A model generated the notes under the pieces. The model did no database searches, was not told the DNA's origin, and worked only from the letters and a program-made list of their open reading frames with translations. Below are positions 11,943-24,270 of a stretch of 64,000 nt of DNA, piece by piece; the stretch's first letter is position 1; each line of letters begins with the position of its first letter. The stretch spans positions 19,775,254 to 19,839,253 of the forward strand of contig JAQFVV010006197.1 of NCBI GenBank assembly GCA_028023455.1, given 5' to 3'. This DNA is from Epiperipatus broadwayi. Its lineage: Eukaryota > Onychophora > Udeonychophora > Euonychophora > Peripatidae. Both the position numbers and the translations under genes were made by a program.

Positions 11943-14089
11943 ATATACAATAGCATTTCATCAAAATAATGGGAGAAAAGACCAGATGCAAATCACTATT
12001 AAGTGAATCAAGTCCTTATTTCATTCATGAATAAGCATATAGTAACAAACCCACGTGTCATTACTGCTATATAGATGATCAAAAGTTATTTAAATATGAC
12101 TTTGTTACAACGATATTGCACAGATCACTCCATATTCATTAATTATTTTATTAGCATAATCAATTAAACATTCATAAACAAAAATTAAAAAAAATATTAA
12201 TAGTAACATTTTATTTCATAAGGGAGGTTTATAAACTTGCATGAATAGCAAATGAAAATTATATTTGTTTTGTATTACGTGTAAAAAAAATTGTTTCTAA
12301 TTTTGTAAATATGAAATAAAAAATTAAAATACAACTTTTGGGAATAAACTTGTTTCTTAAAATTTTTTACATTTATTTATTTATTTTAATATTCTATTTA
12401 TATTAATATGGAATATATCTTCTATGATGACTTTTTTATACATATAAAGAGATGCAGATATTTTTAAAAATGGGCTAGCAATGTGTGTTTGTGTTTTTTT
12501 AATCACAAAAGCTAGATATATAAGCCATTTAGTTGAAATAAGAAAATATTAAATATTAACTACAGTATTTAATAACTTTTTACAGATTAAAAAATTCTTG
12601 TTATATATACAAATTTTGTAATGATAGACACTGGATGGAACTAGTATATATTGTGGAAAACACCATGCATGCATCATCGTTAGAGCAAAAAAGTCGTATA
12701 GTAGGTATCATTTTTTACGATATACAGTTCATTGTTTAAAAATCATTCTTTTGGACAAATATTTTATTATAAATGGGGAGGAAGTGTGTGAAAATAATAA
12801 AAATATAGATAAAATTAATGAATAGGTAAAACTATTACTTTCAAAGATCTTAATCACATACAAAAAAAAAAATCCAAATTATAAATTATTTTCAGAAAAT
12901 TTTTTCCAACATACTTATCAATCATTATTTATAATTTAATAAATGATCTTTTTAAATCTCATTAAAAATATAAGAAGTAAAAATAAAATGTTTTCAACAA
13001 ATATATATTTTTAAATAATTCTTGTAAATTCTACTTTTGTTCAAATTTTAATATGTTTACTAAATATGAAGGGTATTTTCCGTAAATAAGATAATAACTT
13101 AAATATAAAAACAACTTTTTAGACTTCAGAAATGATAATTGCCATTTTAAAAAAAGTACTGTAAATGGAGAAAATACCTTTTTAACTCATTATATATATA
13201 TATATATCTTTTATTCTCTATGTTTATAGGCTACATGTTCTATTTTGTAATGGTTCCAATTCATTCACAGTGTCTCTGTTTTAAATTCATATTTAATAAT
13301 AATTGAAAGTAAAATGTAAACATTCTAGTTGTATTGGTTGGATTCCAGTTGGGTGATTTTTTAATTATCCACAACAGTTTGATTGGTAGTCAGATTATCA
13401 CTCAAGAACACATCAGTTATATTTATGGCATGTTTTTAATAAATATTTGATTTTATGTGTTTTTATTTATTTCACTGTCTCTTTTTATGGTCTCATGATA
13501 GGTCTGCTTTACAGAGAAATTTCCTTTCTGTTGTCTCCATTTTTTGCTTATTTATCTTAATTTCCATCCATATTTCAATCTTTGATACCCTAGAACTTGA
13601 TCTCAGTGAACAGCAATCAGTCATTCTGCAAAAGTATATTCTAAAATTGAATTAAAGTATGGTAATATCTATAATATTTCATCAAATCATATTCTGTTAT
13701 TATGAAGACAAATTAAATGCATTTATACTTTAATATATTTTTTTAAATAATAATTAGTTTGGAGAGCAAATATGTTTATATGTGTGTGTGTGTTTGCAGT
13801 ACATGTTTGTTAATTGTGCTAATTATGTAAATTTATTTAATTTATGTATTTTAATAAAATTAATTTGTTAAAATATTATTTTCTATTATGAATTCATCCA
13901 TTATAAACAAATATATTTTAAAGATTTCCTTTCTAGTACATTTTTATAATTGATTGGTTTTAAAGATATTATTGGTAATTTTATATTCTAAAATAATCTT
14001 TAATAATATATATATATATCAGTTTTTTCTGTATGATAATATGTATTGATATATATATTTGTTTTTTTTTAAAATTACTCTTTATTTTT
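11943..14089. other. AT-rich stretch, no recognised gene
   Basis: Short open frames only. One at 13455-13655 (+) has no domain and typical AT-rich hydrophobic composition. A (TA)n run lies near 13191-13208 and a short TG repeat near 13781. Nothing else is supportable. Confidence 0.55.
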
Positions 14090-14124
14090 ATAGAAAAATA
14101 AAAATATCAATCACAAAAAAAAAA

Positions 14125-14155
<31 letters not shown>

Positions 14156-14516
14156 ATTTGAAACATAAAAAATAAATTTTTTTTTTTCTTTTTTTTTTTT
14201 TTGATATATTATATTTTTTGTTGTGATTTTCATCTTTTCCTTTCTTTTCTATTTGTTGTATATGAAAAAAAAAAAAAAAAAAAAAATTAAATATTTAATA
14301 AATATATTTATTTTTTTGGATGTTTGTAGAGTGAGAGAGAATAATATTTTTTTTTATAAATATAAAATTATATTGATTTTTTTAAATTAATTTGTATGGT
14401 AAAAATGAATATTAAGATATAAAAAAAAAAAAAAAAAAAAAAATAATTTTTTTTATTATAAAGGGGGGGAAAAATTTTTTTTTATATATAAATAATTAAA
14501 AAAAAATTATAAAAAA

Positions 14517-14551
<35 letters not shown>

Positions 14552-15339
14552 TTTTTTTTTTTTTTTTATTTTAAATTTTTTTTTTGATTATAAAAAAAAA
14601 ATTAGTAATATTAGTAAATTATTATTATTTATTAAAAAAAAATTCCCATTTTTTTTTTTTTTTATTTTTTTTATAATAATTATATTATAATTAAAAATTA
14701 TTAAAATTTTAAAAATTTTATAATAGATAAAAAGAAAAAAAAAAAAAAAGTAAAATATTTTTAAATTTTATAATATTAAAAATTTTTGTTTTTTTTATAT
14801 TTGAATATAAAAAGAAAAAAGTTTGGGATAGGGGAAATTAAGTTAAAATTATATTAATAAAAAATAAAATAATTATTAAATTTTTTTTTTATTTTTTATT
14901 TATTTATATTATTTTTAAAATTATTTTTATATAATTATAATATTTTTAAAATATATTTTTTATATTTTTTTTTTTTATTAATTATTTTTTTTATTTTTTT
15001 TTAATTTTAATTAAATTTAATTATTATTTATATAAATTAAAATATTTATTTTTTATTATTATTTTTTTTTTTATTTTTAATACTCCCTACTCCCTATTTT
15101 TTTTTTTAATTTTTTATTATTATTTTATTATAAAAAAAAAAATATAATTAATATTATTAATATATAAATAATTTAAAAAAAAAAAAAAATATATATAAAA
15201 AAATTTTTAATATATAAATTATAAATTTATTTGGTATTTGAATTGTTTTTTATTTTTTTTATTATTTTTTTTTTTTTTAATTATTGGGTGTATTTTTTTT
15301 ATAATATTTATTTAATTTTTTTTTTTTTATTTTTTTTTT

Positions 15340-15377
<38 letters not shown>

Positions 15378-15410
15378 TTTTTTTATTTTATTTTTTTTTT
15401 TTTTTTTTTT

Positions 15411-15466
<56 letters not shown>

Positions 15467-15470
15467 AATT

Positions 15471-15502
<32 letters not shown>
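14090..15502. repeat. A/T homopolymer tract, probable consensus failure
   Basis: About 1.4 kb is built almost only of T and A runs, many over 15 bases, with very few G or C. The single open frame in it (15231-15467) would encode almost pure Phe and is an artefact of the T runs. Real genomic low-complexity DNA is possible, but the irregular run structure resembles an unpolished or low-coverage assembly segment. Confidence 0.85.
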
Positions 15503-15775
15503 CATTAACATTGCTCTTATAATTTAGAATATAATAAATTTAAAGTTCATGGTGGTGTTATGTAAAAAAAAAAAACATATTGTAGAATATTTATTACATG
15601 TTGAATTATTTTCATAATTTAATATTAAATATTGAATGTCTTTAAAGATTTTAAAACTTTATTCAAACTTTCCAAATACATTCAATTGTTAGTAATAGCA
15701 TACAAGATGGAATTAAATGAAAGTGACAAATTAAAAATATAGAATAGCTCACTTAAAATGATAGGTGATAGATAA

Positions 15776-15880
15776 ATAAACAATGAGGATTGCCAATTCC
15801 TCTACAAGCTTTATGATAAATGCTCAGGCTAAGCATTTATCGTAAAGCTTGTAGAGGAATTGGCAATCCTCATTGTTTAT
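15776..15880. repeat. 49-bp-arm hairpin
   Basis: Arms 15776-15824 and 15832-15880 are reverse complements over 49 bp with one mismatch, around a 7-base loop (caggcta). The sequence of the arms is mixed-base, not simple repeat. As RNA it would form one long near-perfect stem. Confidence 0.95.
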
Positions 15881-16023
15881 AACTTACAAGCTTAAGAGAT
15901 AGGGTCATGTGATCTATGACTCTTATTTTGACTAGTGATAGATAAATGTTTTATAAATTCAAATTCTAAGGAATTATTTATCTATTATATATTCTTCTCT
16001 ATTCTTCAGTTATTACTGGCTTG

Positions 16024-16163
16024 ACTAGTGATAGGAATAACATGGGAATTGAACCTGGACTTTAGATCCATGAATATTAAATTTTAAGGTAATTCTCTAA
16101 CCCAAATTCAATATTCATGAATCTAAAGTTTCGGGTTCAATTCCGACACTAGTACTGTCACTG
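16024..16163. repeat. Head-to-head inverted tRNA-like SINE ends
   Basis: The arms at about 16024-16078 and 16110-16163 are inverted copies. Each contains a good box B (ggttcaattcc) preceded by aatattcatgratctaaagt, so both carry the T-arm half of a tRNA-like unit facing each other. No box A is evident in either. This could be a SINE that inserted into or duplicated against itself, or a MITE that captured a T-arm. Confidence 0.7.
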
Positions 16164-16169
16164 ATCAGG

Positions 16170-19100
16170 ACAGCAAAATCTGAAAAAAAAAGACAAAGAA
16201 TACCACTCATAACATTGTATTATACAATAATCTGTGTGCTACTACTAATAGATGAATGTATTTGGAAAGTTTAAATAAAGTTTAAAATTTGCTTAAGATA
16301 TTCAATATTTAATGTTAGATGATGGAAATAGTCCAACATATAATTAATACTAAAATGCCATCATCATTAACCTTCAGACAAACATATTTTAGAATATATT
16401 TATAAAAGCAAGCTTTTGGCTAATTTAATAACAATCATTTTATAATTTAATAAAATACAGGTTATAGGTTAATTAGAAATTGAAATACCAATTATTAATC
16501 ACAAAGAATATCTAAATATAATATATAATAACACAAATAGAAACTGCAATAGATCAATAAAAAATGAAAACAATACTTAGATTATAATCCTAAAAAATAA
16601 AAAACTATAATGCTATTTACATACGTATGTAACAATACAATATAACTTGACTTGATAGTGATAGAATAAGAGGAATTCTTTTTCTACATATATATAGTTG
16701 AGGGAAAGTCAATAAATAGTTTACCAATAAAAATAGAATGATTCTAATGAGTTTCCAATATAATCAATAAGAGATAGATCAAGTCAGTTTTGATCAATGA
16801 AATGGAAAGTGTCTGATTTTAAAAATTATGCCCATACTATAGCAATGTACTGTACTAACAAAATGCATAATATTGTGCATTTTGCAAAGGCAAAATAATT
16901 TCTTGTAAATATATTCATGAAAAAAATGTTTCATATTCATATTGGAAAAAATATTTGCTGCATCAAAGTAATCGTAACTGGGTATAAATTTCTTATTTAT
17001 TTGGTAAATGTTTATATCATTAGACAGTTAATTATTCATAAAGATTACAAAAGAATCAATAAAGATTGCAATTAGAAAATAAATTCAGTAGTGACTTTTA
17101 AGACCATTTCTGACATGTATAAATAGACTGGACAATGATTAAACTATACATTTGTAAAGCAGATAATAAAGGAAATGAATGATAAACTTATTGATGAGAC
17201 TTTTAGGAATATCTAGAAAATTCAAATCTAACTGTGCTTATTGTTGTAGCTGAAAAAAAGAGGCTTATATCCCAATTTATTTGAAGGATTTCTATGAGAT
17301 GCATATTCTAAATCATGAAATTATATCAAATAGGTTTCTATATATTTTTTGTGAGGTAACATCTGATAAATAACAAATGGAAAACAATTACAAGACAATG
17401 GATTTTGTTTATTCTAGTGATATTTCTCACATTAATATTTAAATATATGTTCAAAACAGGGACATAATAGTCAGCAGAAAAACAAAACTAATATTTATAA
17501 AGATGTTTTTAAAATATTTGAATCACATTCTAAAGAGTACCAGGTAGCATATGAAGAAAGTGATTTGAAAAATTATTTTATATCTGACCTTAATTTCTTT
17601 AAACATAGTCAAAGTTACAGAAACAATATAAATCTTGACAAGTTTATGTCTGTCTTATAAGAACAATGATTAACTATATAGTTTGTTGTTTATGATCACA
17701 CACAATTATATAAGTTAGATGACATTAAAATCTATTTGCAAAGCAGATAATAGAACAATGAATAATCATAAACTTATTGATGAGCCATCTTTTACTTTAA
17801 ATAAACTTTTTTATTTTATTTTTTCAAATATTCTAATTTTGAATCTCATGTAGTAATACAGATCTGTCACTAAAACATTAGCTATATATTTTATTGATCA
17901 CAGTTGTAAACTAACTTCAGATATTTTTGATCCTTTGACAAAAAATCAGCAATAATCCATTTCCTATCATTCTATATATGAATTGTTCATACAGGTATGA
18001 TTTATTTTTATATTACTTTCTTTTAACATATATTTTCCAACATCTCATAATTAAGGTATTATTTTGTAGTCTTTTACATTTGAGAAGTCTGAAAGCAGTG
18101 AAACCATTGGTTGTGTTTTAAAGTTTATTTTTTCTTTGGCTAGTCTGATTGAATTGTAAATTTGGGGCAATTTCGATTATTTTTATTGATTAGTTTAGTT
18201 TTAGGCTTTTTATGTTTATATATATATAGTGTAAATATATGGAACAAATGGCTCTTATGGAGGTAAAAAATAGTAATCAGCAGTTCTTTTTATAATGAGA
18301 ATAATAAAAGCAGAGTGCCAGTAGATTAACAAATCAAGTATAAGTAATAAATATAGCATCATAAAATTAATCAACAAAAATCATCTGTGACTGGATTTAA
18401 GAGTTAACTATAAAATTTGAGGCTAATTACCAACAAACCAATGCTAAATTGGGTGCATAACATTATAAAAGCAATTATCAATATTTCTGTTGCATGCACA
18501 TATATAAGTGCTGACATAACTGTACAACTAAAAAGATATCAAAATGCTGGGATTACTAATCATCATCAAAATTCACATAAATTAGATATCATAAGTGGAC
18601 TGTCCATAAATGAACTAGCTATTATCATCATAAAACATTTAAAGTAAAAAAGTGTGTGAACTTTAAGAGTGACCATTACCTTAAAGTCATCTAAATAATT
18701 CTACAGAAAACCAAATAGATGTCCACATACAAATAATTTTTATATATTTTTAGCCTGAAGGTAGCTTTGAGGTCGCAAAAATCCTAATCACTGTGAACCA
18801 AGTAATATATATATATATAATAATAATTGATCTAATCTAATATTAAATAATGTCATTCGAATAACTTAACATAATGATTTAAAAAATATTAATTAATTAG
18901 AAGTAAAAAAAAGTCTAATAAATACTATACAATAGAAATAAATTATTCTGATTTGGCTATTTATAAATATAAAAAAATATTTCCATAGATTGAGAAACAA
19001 AATTTTACATGTAACATTGTATAATTTGTAGTTTACAGATATATTAATTATAAATAGTATTAAATAAAAACATACATTTATCCAAAATGTATGTGTAATA

Positions 19101-19329
19101 GTACAAAATATTTCAATTATTAAGAAAGCAATAAATATTATTCTATTTTAATCACAAATAATTAAATGTATGTACAATATGTGAACATGCAGGTGCATAT
19201 TCTATCATAAAATATTTCAATTAATTAATTATCTTAATTTTTAAATCAAATTATTTTCTCAATCTAATTATAAAATATATTAAAACTCAATTTGAAAATT
19301 GACAATTTCATTACATTTTTCTTACTCTA
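16170..19329. other. AT-rich stretch with one diffuse direct repeat
   Basis: At 17145-17200 and 17728-17785 the motifs aaagcagataata and ataaacttattgatgag recur in the same order, giving a diverged direct repeat about 585 bp apart. The open frame at 18417-18647 (+) has no domain. No gene is supported. Confidence 0.5.
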
Positions 19330-19452
19330 ATGAAACAGTAAGATTCGTATTCGAATCTTAAGTTTCACCTTTTTCTGTCGTCTCTCACTGACCGGTCTAT
19401 CCCGCCCAAATTTAAACTTTTTGATATCGAGTTGTGTGTGTAACAATATTAA
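19330..19452. repeat. Dispersed repeat R1, copy 1
   Basis: Shares a block of about 120 bp with 22613-22740: a near-palindromic box-B-like core (gattcgtattcgaatctt), then agtttcacct, then ccacc/cgcccaaatttaaa, and a terminal tgtgtgtgtaa. A T-arm-like core with a downstream tail suggests a degraded tRNA-SINE, but there is no clear box A. Confidence 0.7.
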
Positions 19453-20516
19453 AAATGTATAAATATATGTAGAATTCGGCATAAACACGCACATATTTCG
19501 ATCTCAAATTAAACGCAATAAATAGGGATAAAATAATATAATTTAGATTTCTTTTAGTTATATAATTTTGTATAATTTTAATCATTTATTTTGGATTATA
19601 AAGTTCGTATTTATTGCTTTGTTTAAATTTCATTTAATAATAATTCTAAAAATATCTGATGTAATATTTAATTAAAAGTTAAAATAATCTTATGTTCCCT
19701 TTTTGTTTTTGAAATTTAAAAGCATCGGTCAGTGATAGATAATAGATTAATTAAAGAAAATTTCCCCAAAATGTAATTAGGAAATGTAAAATGTAAACAA
19801 TAGAACGGCAGCTTTCTTTAATTAAAAAAACCAACTAAGTGCATTGATTATCCTCAGGGCAGATTAAATAGAACCTAAAAATATCTTCACAAAAATGTGA
19901 AAAATCAAGATAAAAAAAGAGGCCATCTTAGACTTGCTGGAGACATGGACTTAAACTTTAGCTTTGCTCTCGATCACTGAGAGTCTCCAAAATAAATAAA
20001 ATAATTTGTTCCTGCCAAGGTATGACCGAGTAAAGCACCTAGATTATTCTCCATCGGGAGATGGCCTATCGGATGCTGAACTTTCCATTGCCCATCATAA
20101 ATTCACCATGAAGATCTGCTGCCTAAAATAAATGAAAAAGCTGCTGCTGCTGTGAAATTAAATGAAATATCTAAATACAAGAAAGACTTGCCACTCGTGA
20201 ACTTTTTGCTGCTAAATTAATGGAATCAGAAAACTTCTTATAAAACAGGTACCTGTCTGTGTTCAAACTCTAGAGTACTCTAATAATATGCTATAGCTCT
20301 TCTTCATAATACTTATCTAAATTATAAAATGTAAAAACTACCATTTGTATAACTAAATTGAATAATTAATGTAATGTGTAAATTTCTCTACTAATCTAGT
20401 TTACCTCATTCTATCTTGGGTGCGTATTTCTATAATCTACATTTCTATCTATAAGTATTATTTAATTATTGCATGTTCATAATTGTCTCAATTTTCAAAG
20501 TAAATCTATGATCGCT
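19453..20516. other. Mixed-complexity sequence, unassigned
   Basis: At about 19910-20260 the text becomes less AT-rich, with a (gct)n stretch and a plus-strand frame reading DYSPSGDGLSDAELSIAHH between stops. It could be a degraded coding fragment, but I recognise no family. Confidence 0.4.
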
Positions 20517-20606
20517 TGAAACAATGAATGCGTGTCAAATTTTCATTAATATTTACTTCTTTAATAACTTAACTTTCATATAAATCGACACGCATTCAAT
20601 GCTTCA
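20517..20606. repeat. 21-bp inverted repeat
   Basis: Arms gaaacaatgaatgcgtgtca (20517-) and its near-complement ending at about 20606 differ at a few positions. The arms contain CpG dinucleotides, unusual in this background. Confidence 0.75.
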
Positions 20607-20835
20607 TTTATTGTAATGCAGGGGTCTACTACTTCGCAAATGGCTGACGTATTAGTTATAATAATTCCCAAGTTATATATGTTTTGTATTTATTAAATAA
20701 TCAGTGAATAATTCCAGAAAATTACATTTCTTGAGAGTCACCAACGGTCTTTAGTAAATGTTGATAATGTAGAGCCGAATTAGAAATCTATTTAAATCTC
20801 ATCATAATCAATTATCAGTATACATGTGTTATGTT

Positions 20836-21140
20836 TTAGAGACGCGATGACCCATTCCGCCATGAAATTTCCGGATTCTTCAGGTTGAAATTAACCCCAG
20901 TCATCCTACACAAGCGGGCATAATGGGTGCTCCCGTAGGATTTGACAATGTCATGCAGCCAGCCGGCAAATCGCGCCACATACCGCTTGTCCCTGGTTAT
21001 GCTTATGTGACACCTTACTTCGTCGGACCGAGGCAGAGACCAGTCTGATATTCTTGTAAACCCATTCGCGGCATTGCAGTTTCGATATACTGCCATTCCA
21101 TATCGCCTTTCTACAGCGTACCACGTGTTCCTTTACTTCA
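20836..21140 (-). other. CpG-rich island with an 86-codon ORF, unknown
   Basis: About 300 bp stand out from the AT background by high G+C and many CpGs. On minus, an ATG at 21096 opens an 86-codon frame ending at 20836 with balanced codon use (for example ITRDKRYVARFAGWLHDIV, then a C-terminal WRNGSSRL). I recognise no domain. A donor-like GAAGTAAGG occurs inside the frame and an atcctac/gtaggat stem lies at about 20902-20941, so an exon, a structured RNA, or a piece of an LTR or SINE are all possible. No second copy is seen in the window. Confidence 0.45.
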
Positions 21141-21689
21141 TTTTATTATTCTATATATCACTCCGCCTCTGCATTATCTTCGTAATTCACTCTCAAATAA
21201 ATGTTGCCCTTAGTCATAAATAAATAGTTTAATTAAATAAATATATGTCCGCCACTATTCTTAAATCTTACTTTAGACTCTTGCATTGCAAAGGTATAAA
21301 TTCCCCAAGGCATGCATTAGAAATACTTACTCGAGAATTTTAGGTAGCTAGATTACGCCTTCAAATAAGTGAATTCCTTTTGTAAACATTTCAGTATCGG
21401 AAATACCGCTACTGAGTCCCCAAGATAAAATAATGTGTAAATAAATAAATGTATTCTTTAAAATATAATCATGTTGCAAATCCCGCTACTGAAGCTGTTA
21501 GTCCATAAAATATTATTAGTAAATGATTTTATTAAAATGTATTAATAAATAATTTTAAACTATACGTTTGCAGTTACGTTTCATTTATTCGATACCCATT
21601 CTATATAATATTTCCTCGATTATGTAAATATGAATGTTTAATTAATATTAGTTTGGTTATTGGCTAACTTGAGAATAAAATCATGAGTC
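21141..21689. other. AT-rich spacer with scattered CpG
   Basis: No frame or repeat recognised. CpG is more frequent than in most of the window, continuing the trend from about 19.3 kb. Confidence 0.45.
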
Positions 21690-21910
21690 TCTTGCATATC
21701 CCTGACCACTGTGCCTAAGGAAATATTTGCTAATGTCGCATCAGATGCGTTGTTTCGTGGATTGTATTGTGGAACCGATAAACTGTGTTCGAACTCAGTA
21801 CTACGGGTGGCTTCGCTACTCGATGGTGCTGCTGTTCTGTATGGTGGTCGAATTCTGCACTATGTTTACGAGTCACACGTTTTCTGACCGTTACACTAAA
21901 TATACAATTT
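21690..21910 (+). mobile_element. tRNA-like SINE family S2, copy 1
   Basis: Aligns with 23676-23882: cctgaccac, then tttgctaatgt, then a box-B-like gttcgaactcag, then gtgctgctg and a closing tctgaccrytaca. The 78-codon plus frame and 91-codon minus frame here (21727-22005) lie mostly within the repeat and show no domain, so they are not called as genes. Box A is poor in this copy. Confidence 0.65.
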
Positions 21911-22612
21911 TTATGAATGATATTAGAAAATATATCTACAACTTCTATAGTCTCCAGACATAAACTTGTCCATAGTGGTTCATTTTTTATTTTCTTGTTG
22001 AACATTTTTTTATTAGTTATTATGGAGTTTATTTTGAAATCAAATCAGCAGAATAGAATAATTATATACGTTCTCTTTTAGACAATAAACAGAAGTAGAT
22101 TTTCATTACTCTGAAGAGTTATTATTTGCAATAATATCAATTTAATATATATCTATTTTTACTTATTAGCCAATTTTTTCCAGCCTGCTTTAAATGTATA
22201 TAAAGTAAGTCTCACACATTAACAGTATGAATATGACTGACAATATTTCTAGTTTGTACTTTCATCATATGTATAAAGTAGAGTATTAAAGAAACCAAGT
22301 CATACATCATAGCACTAAAGCCTCAAAATTAGACTGTTTCTCATATATGTTGCTAATAAGATACATCTTGACTAACAAATATATAGTAAATTCTGGACAT
22401 GCTCAATTCAGTTCAGCTTCTATAATTTCATTAACTTCAGTTAGGCAAACAGTGCTTACTTCACACATTTTAGTCTATAAAATCATGGAGAAGCAATCCC
22501 ACTTTACTTCTCCAGTAGTTCTAACTTGACCAATCTGGGGCTAGCAGCAAATCATTTCCCTTTGACTATACCCATTCATCTCAATTAAATAAAATTCACT
22601 ATTTATAACATA
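21911..22612. other. AT-rich sequence, no recognised feature
   Basis: One short plus frame at 22347-22529 has no domain. No repeat boundary is visible. Confidence 0.5.
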
Positions 22613-22740
22613 TTGAAACTGTAAGATTCAAGTTTGAATCTTAGTTTCACCTCAGTCATATTTGTTCTATCATCTCCTACCCACCATCCACCTAAATTTA
22701 AACCCTCAACTTTGGACTGTGTGTGTATAATAATATTAGG
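22613..22740. repeat. Dispersed repeat R1, copy 2
   Basis: Matches copy 1 at 19330 through gaaactgtaagattcaag, ttgaatctt, agtttcacct, cacctaaatttaaa and tgtgtgtgtataa. It is more diverged at the CpG positions, as expected from deamination. Confidence 0.7.
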
Positions 22741-23675
22741 TATATGTATAAAAAGCTTGTTAAATATGCCTCATGCACACCCACTCCAAAATGAGATATT
22801 AATGCACTGAAATTAATTTATTAAATTTAGAATATTTAATATTTTGCGTTAATTGTTATTTAGATCAAAGTTATATAACATTTTAATTTATAAAATCTGA
22901 AAAGTTGTTTTTAACCTTTTAAATATTTCCCCTACTAAGTATTCTTATAAGTCATAATAGGTGGGGCGAGAGACAATAGAAGAGAGAGAAATGTTCTTAA
23001 GAGCTTTTAATTAGTTTGAAAAAATACATCTGCACTATAATGATGTCATAGGTAAAATAGGTAATAAAGTAAAGTGAAATGTTCAGATTGAAATGACAAA
23101 TGGAATATGTGATCTTAATACATTGTTTTACTGGCAGGTATTTTAAGCGGACCTGAAAGGCAAACAAATATGCAATGTCTGATGGATCCGCAACATAAAG
23201 AGCAAAGATATATAAAGTCTTGTTTTAAAGGAAAATGGGCTGGCTATCTATCTATCTATCTGAGTCTCCAAATGTCGAGTTAAGTTAATATCAAATGTTT
23301 AATATGCCATCTGCTTCTTATTAAAAATATGTTTTTCACATATTGTGATGCGTGAGTAGTAGGCGTTAGCTATTCTCCTCTGAGTGTGAGATGCACTGGA
23401 TCCCCTTCTTGCTTTAAATTGACTTAAAATAGTTTGCTGTAATCCATATACTGCTGCCTAATTAACTGCTACTTACAATTATGATCATTGAATAAACTAT
23501 TAATGGAGAACTACTGTGCTATCCTTTCTGAATGAGAGGACCATTTGGAAACATGCACATTCTGCCTAAATCTAATGTAACTGGTACCCAAATCTCTTAA
23601 AAACTTTCACAACTCTTTTATTCAAACTAGAACTCGTATCTTTAATGTATAATATTTATCTATACTTGTATCTCC
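22741..23675. other. AT-rich sequence with a short (CTAT)n
   Basis: A (CTAT)4 run lies at 23244-23260. No gene or element is recognised in the rest. Confidence 0.55.
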
Positions 23676-23882
23676 CTGACCCCCATGGCCAAAAAGATGT
23701 TTGCTAATGTGGTGGCTAGTATGTTATCCCATAGTTATATGTTGCATAGTCAATCTATTAGATTCGAATTCAGCATTGCAGGCCCTGAACCCACCTGTAG
23801 TGCTGCTCTTTGACTGTAGTGGAAGAAAGATGCAACTGGTTAACAAGATATACAAACTCTGACCACTACAATATATAATGGA
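23676..23882 (+). mobile_element. tRNA-like SINE family S2, copy 2
   Basis: This copy shows a box-A-like tggctagtatg at about 23711 and a box-B-like agattcgaattc at about 23758, a spacing close to tRNA genes. The rest matches the copy at 21690. The body is about 200 bp and lacks a long A tail. Confidence 0.65.
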
Positions 23883-24270
23883 ATTTATAAACAGGATAAT
23901 TAACAGTAAGCCTTTTCTTTCTTGATTAATAAAAGCATGATAATAACTATTCCCATTGTTTTGTTTTTTAATTTATTTTCATCAAAACCAAAAATAAGTA
24001 TTAATTAAATAATTTCTTCTTAATTCACTAATTAATATTAGAATTTTTAATTATATGCATTTTTTTTTTAAAAAAAAAAACCAACATTGTTTTAGGACAA
24101 AAATAGCCTTTTCATTGATATTTTTTTTTTTAGATTTTTATCAAAATCAAAATAAATTTATTAAAATATTTGTATCTAAAACTTTTTTATATCTGATTTT
24201 TAATAATTTATAATATTCCCCAAATACAACTAAATCAATATTTCAGTTATTTCAGAATTTATTTTAAATA
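23883..24270. other. AT-rich sequence, no recognised feature
   Basis: T and A runs at 24060-24140. No frame or repeat. Confidence 0.55.

Noticed and set aside
15231-15467. 78-codon plus frame, almost all Phe
   Set aside because: It is a by-product of T homopolymers in a tract that is itself suspect.
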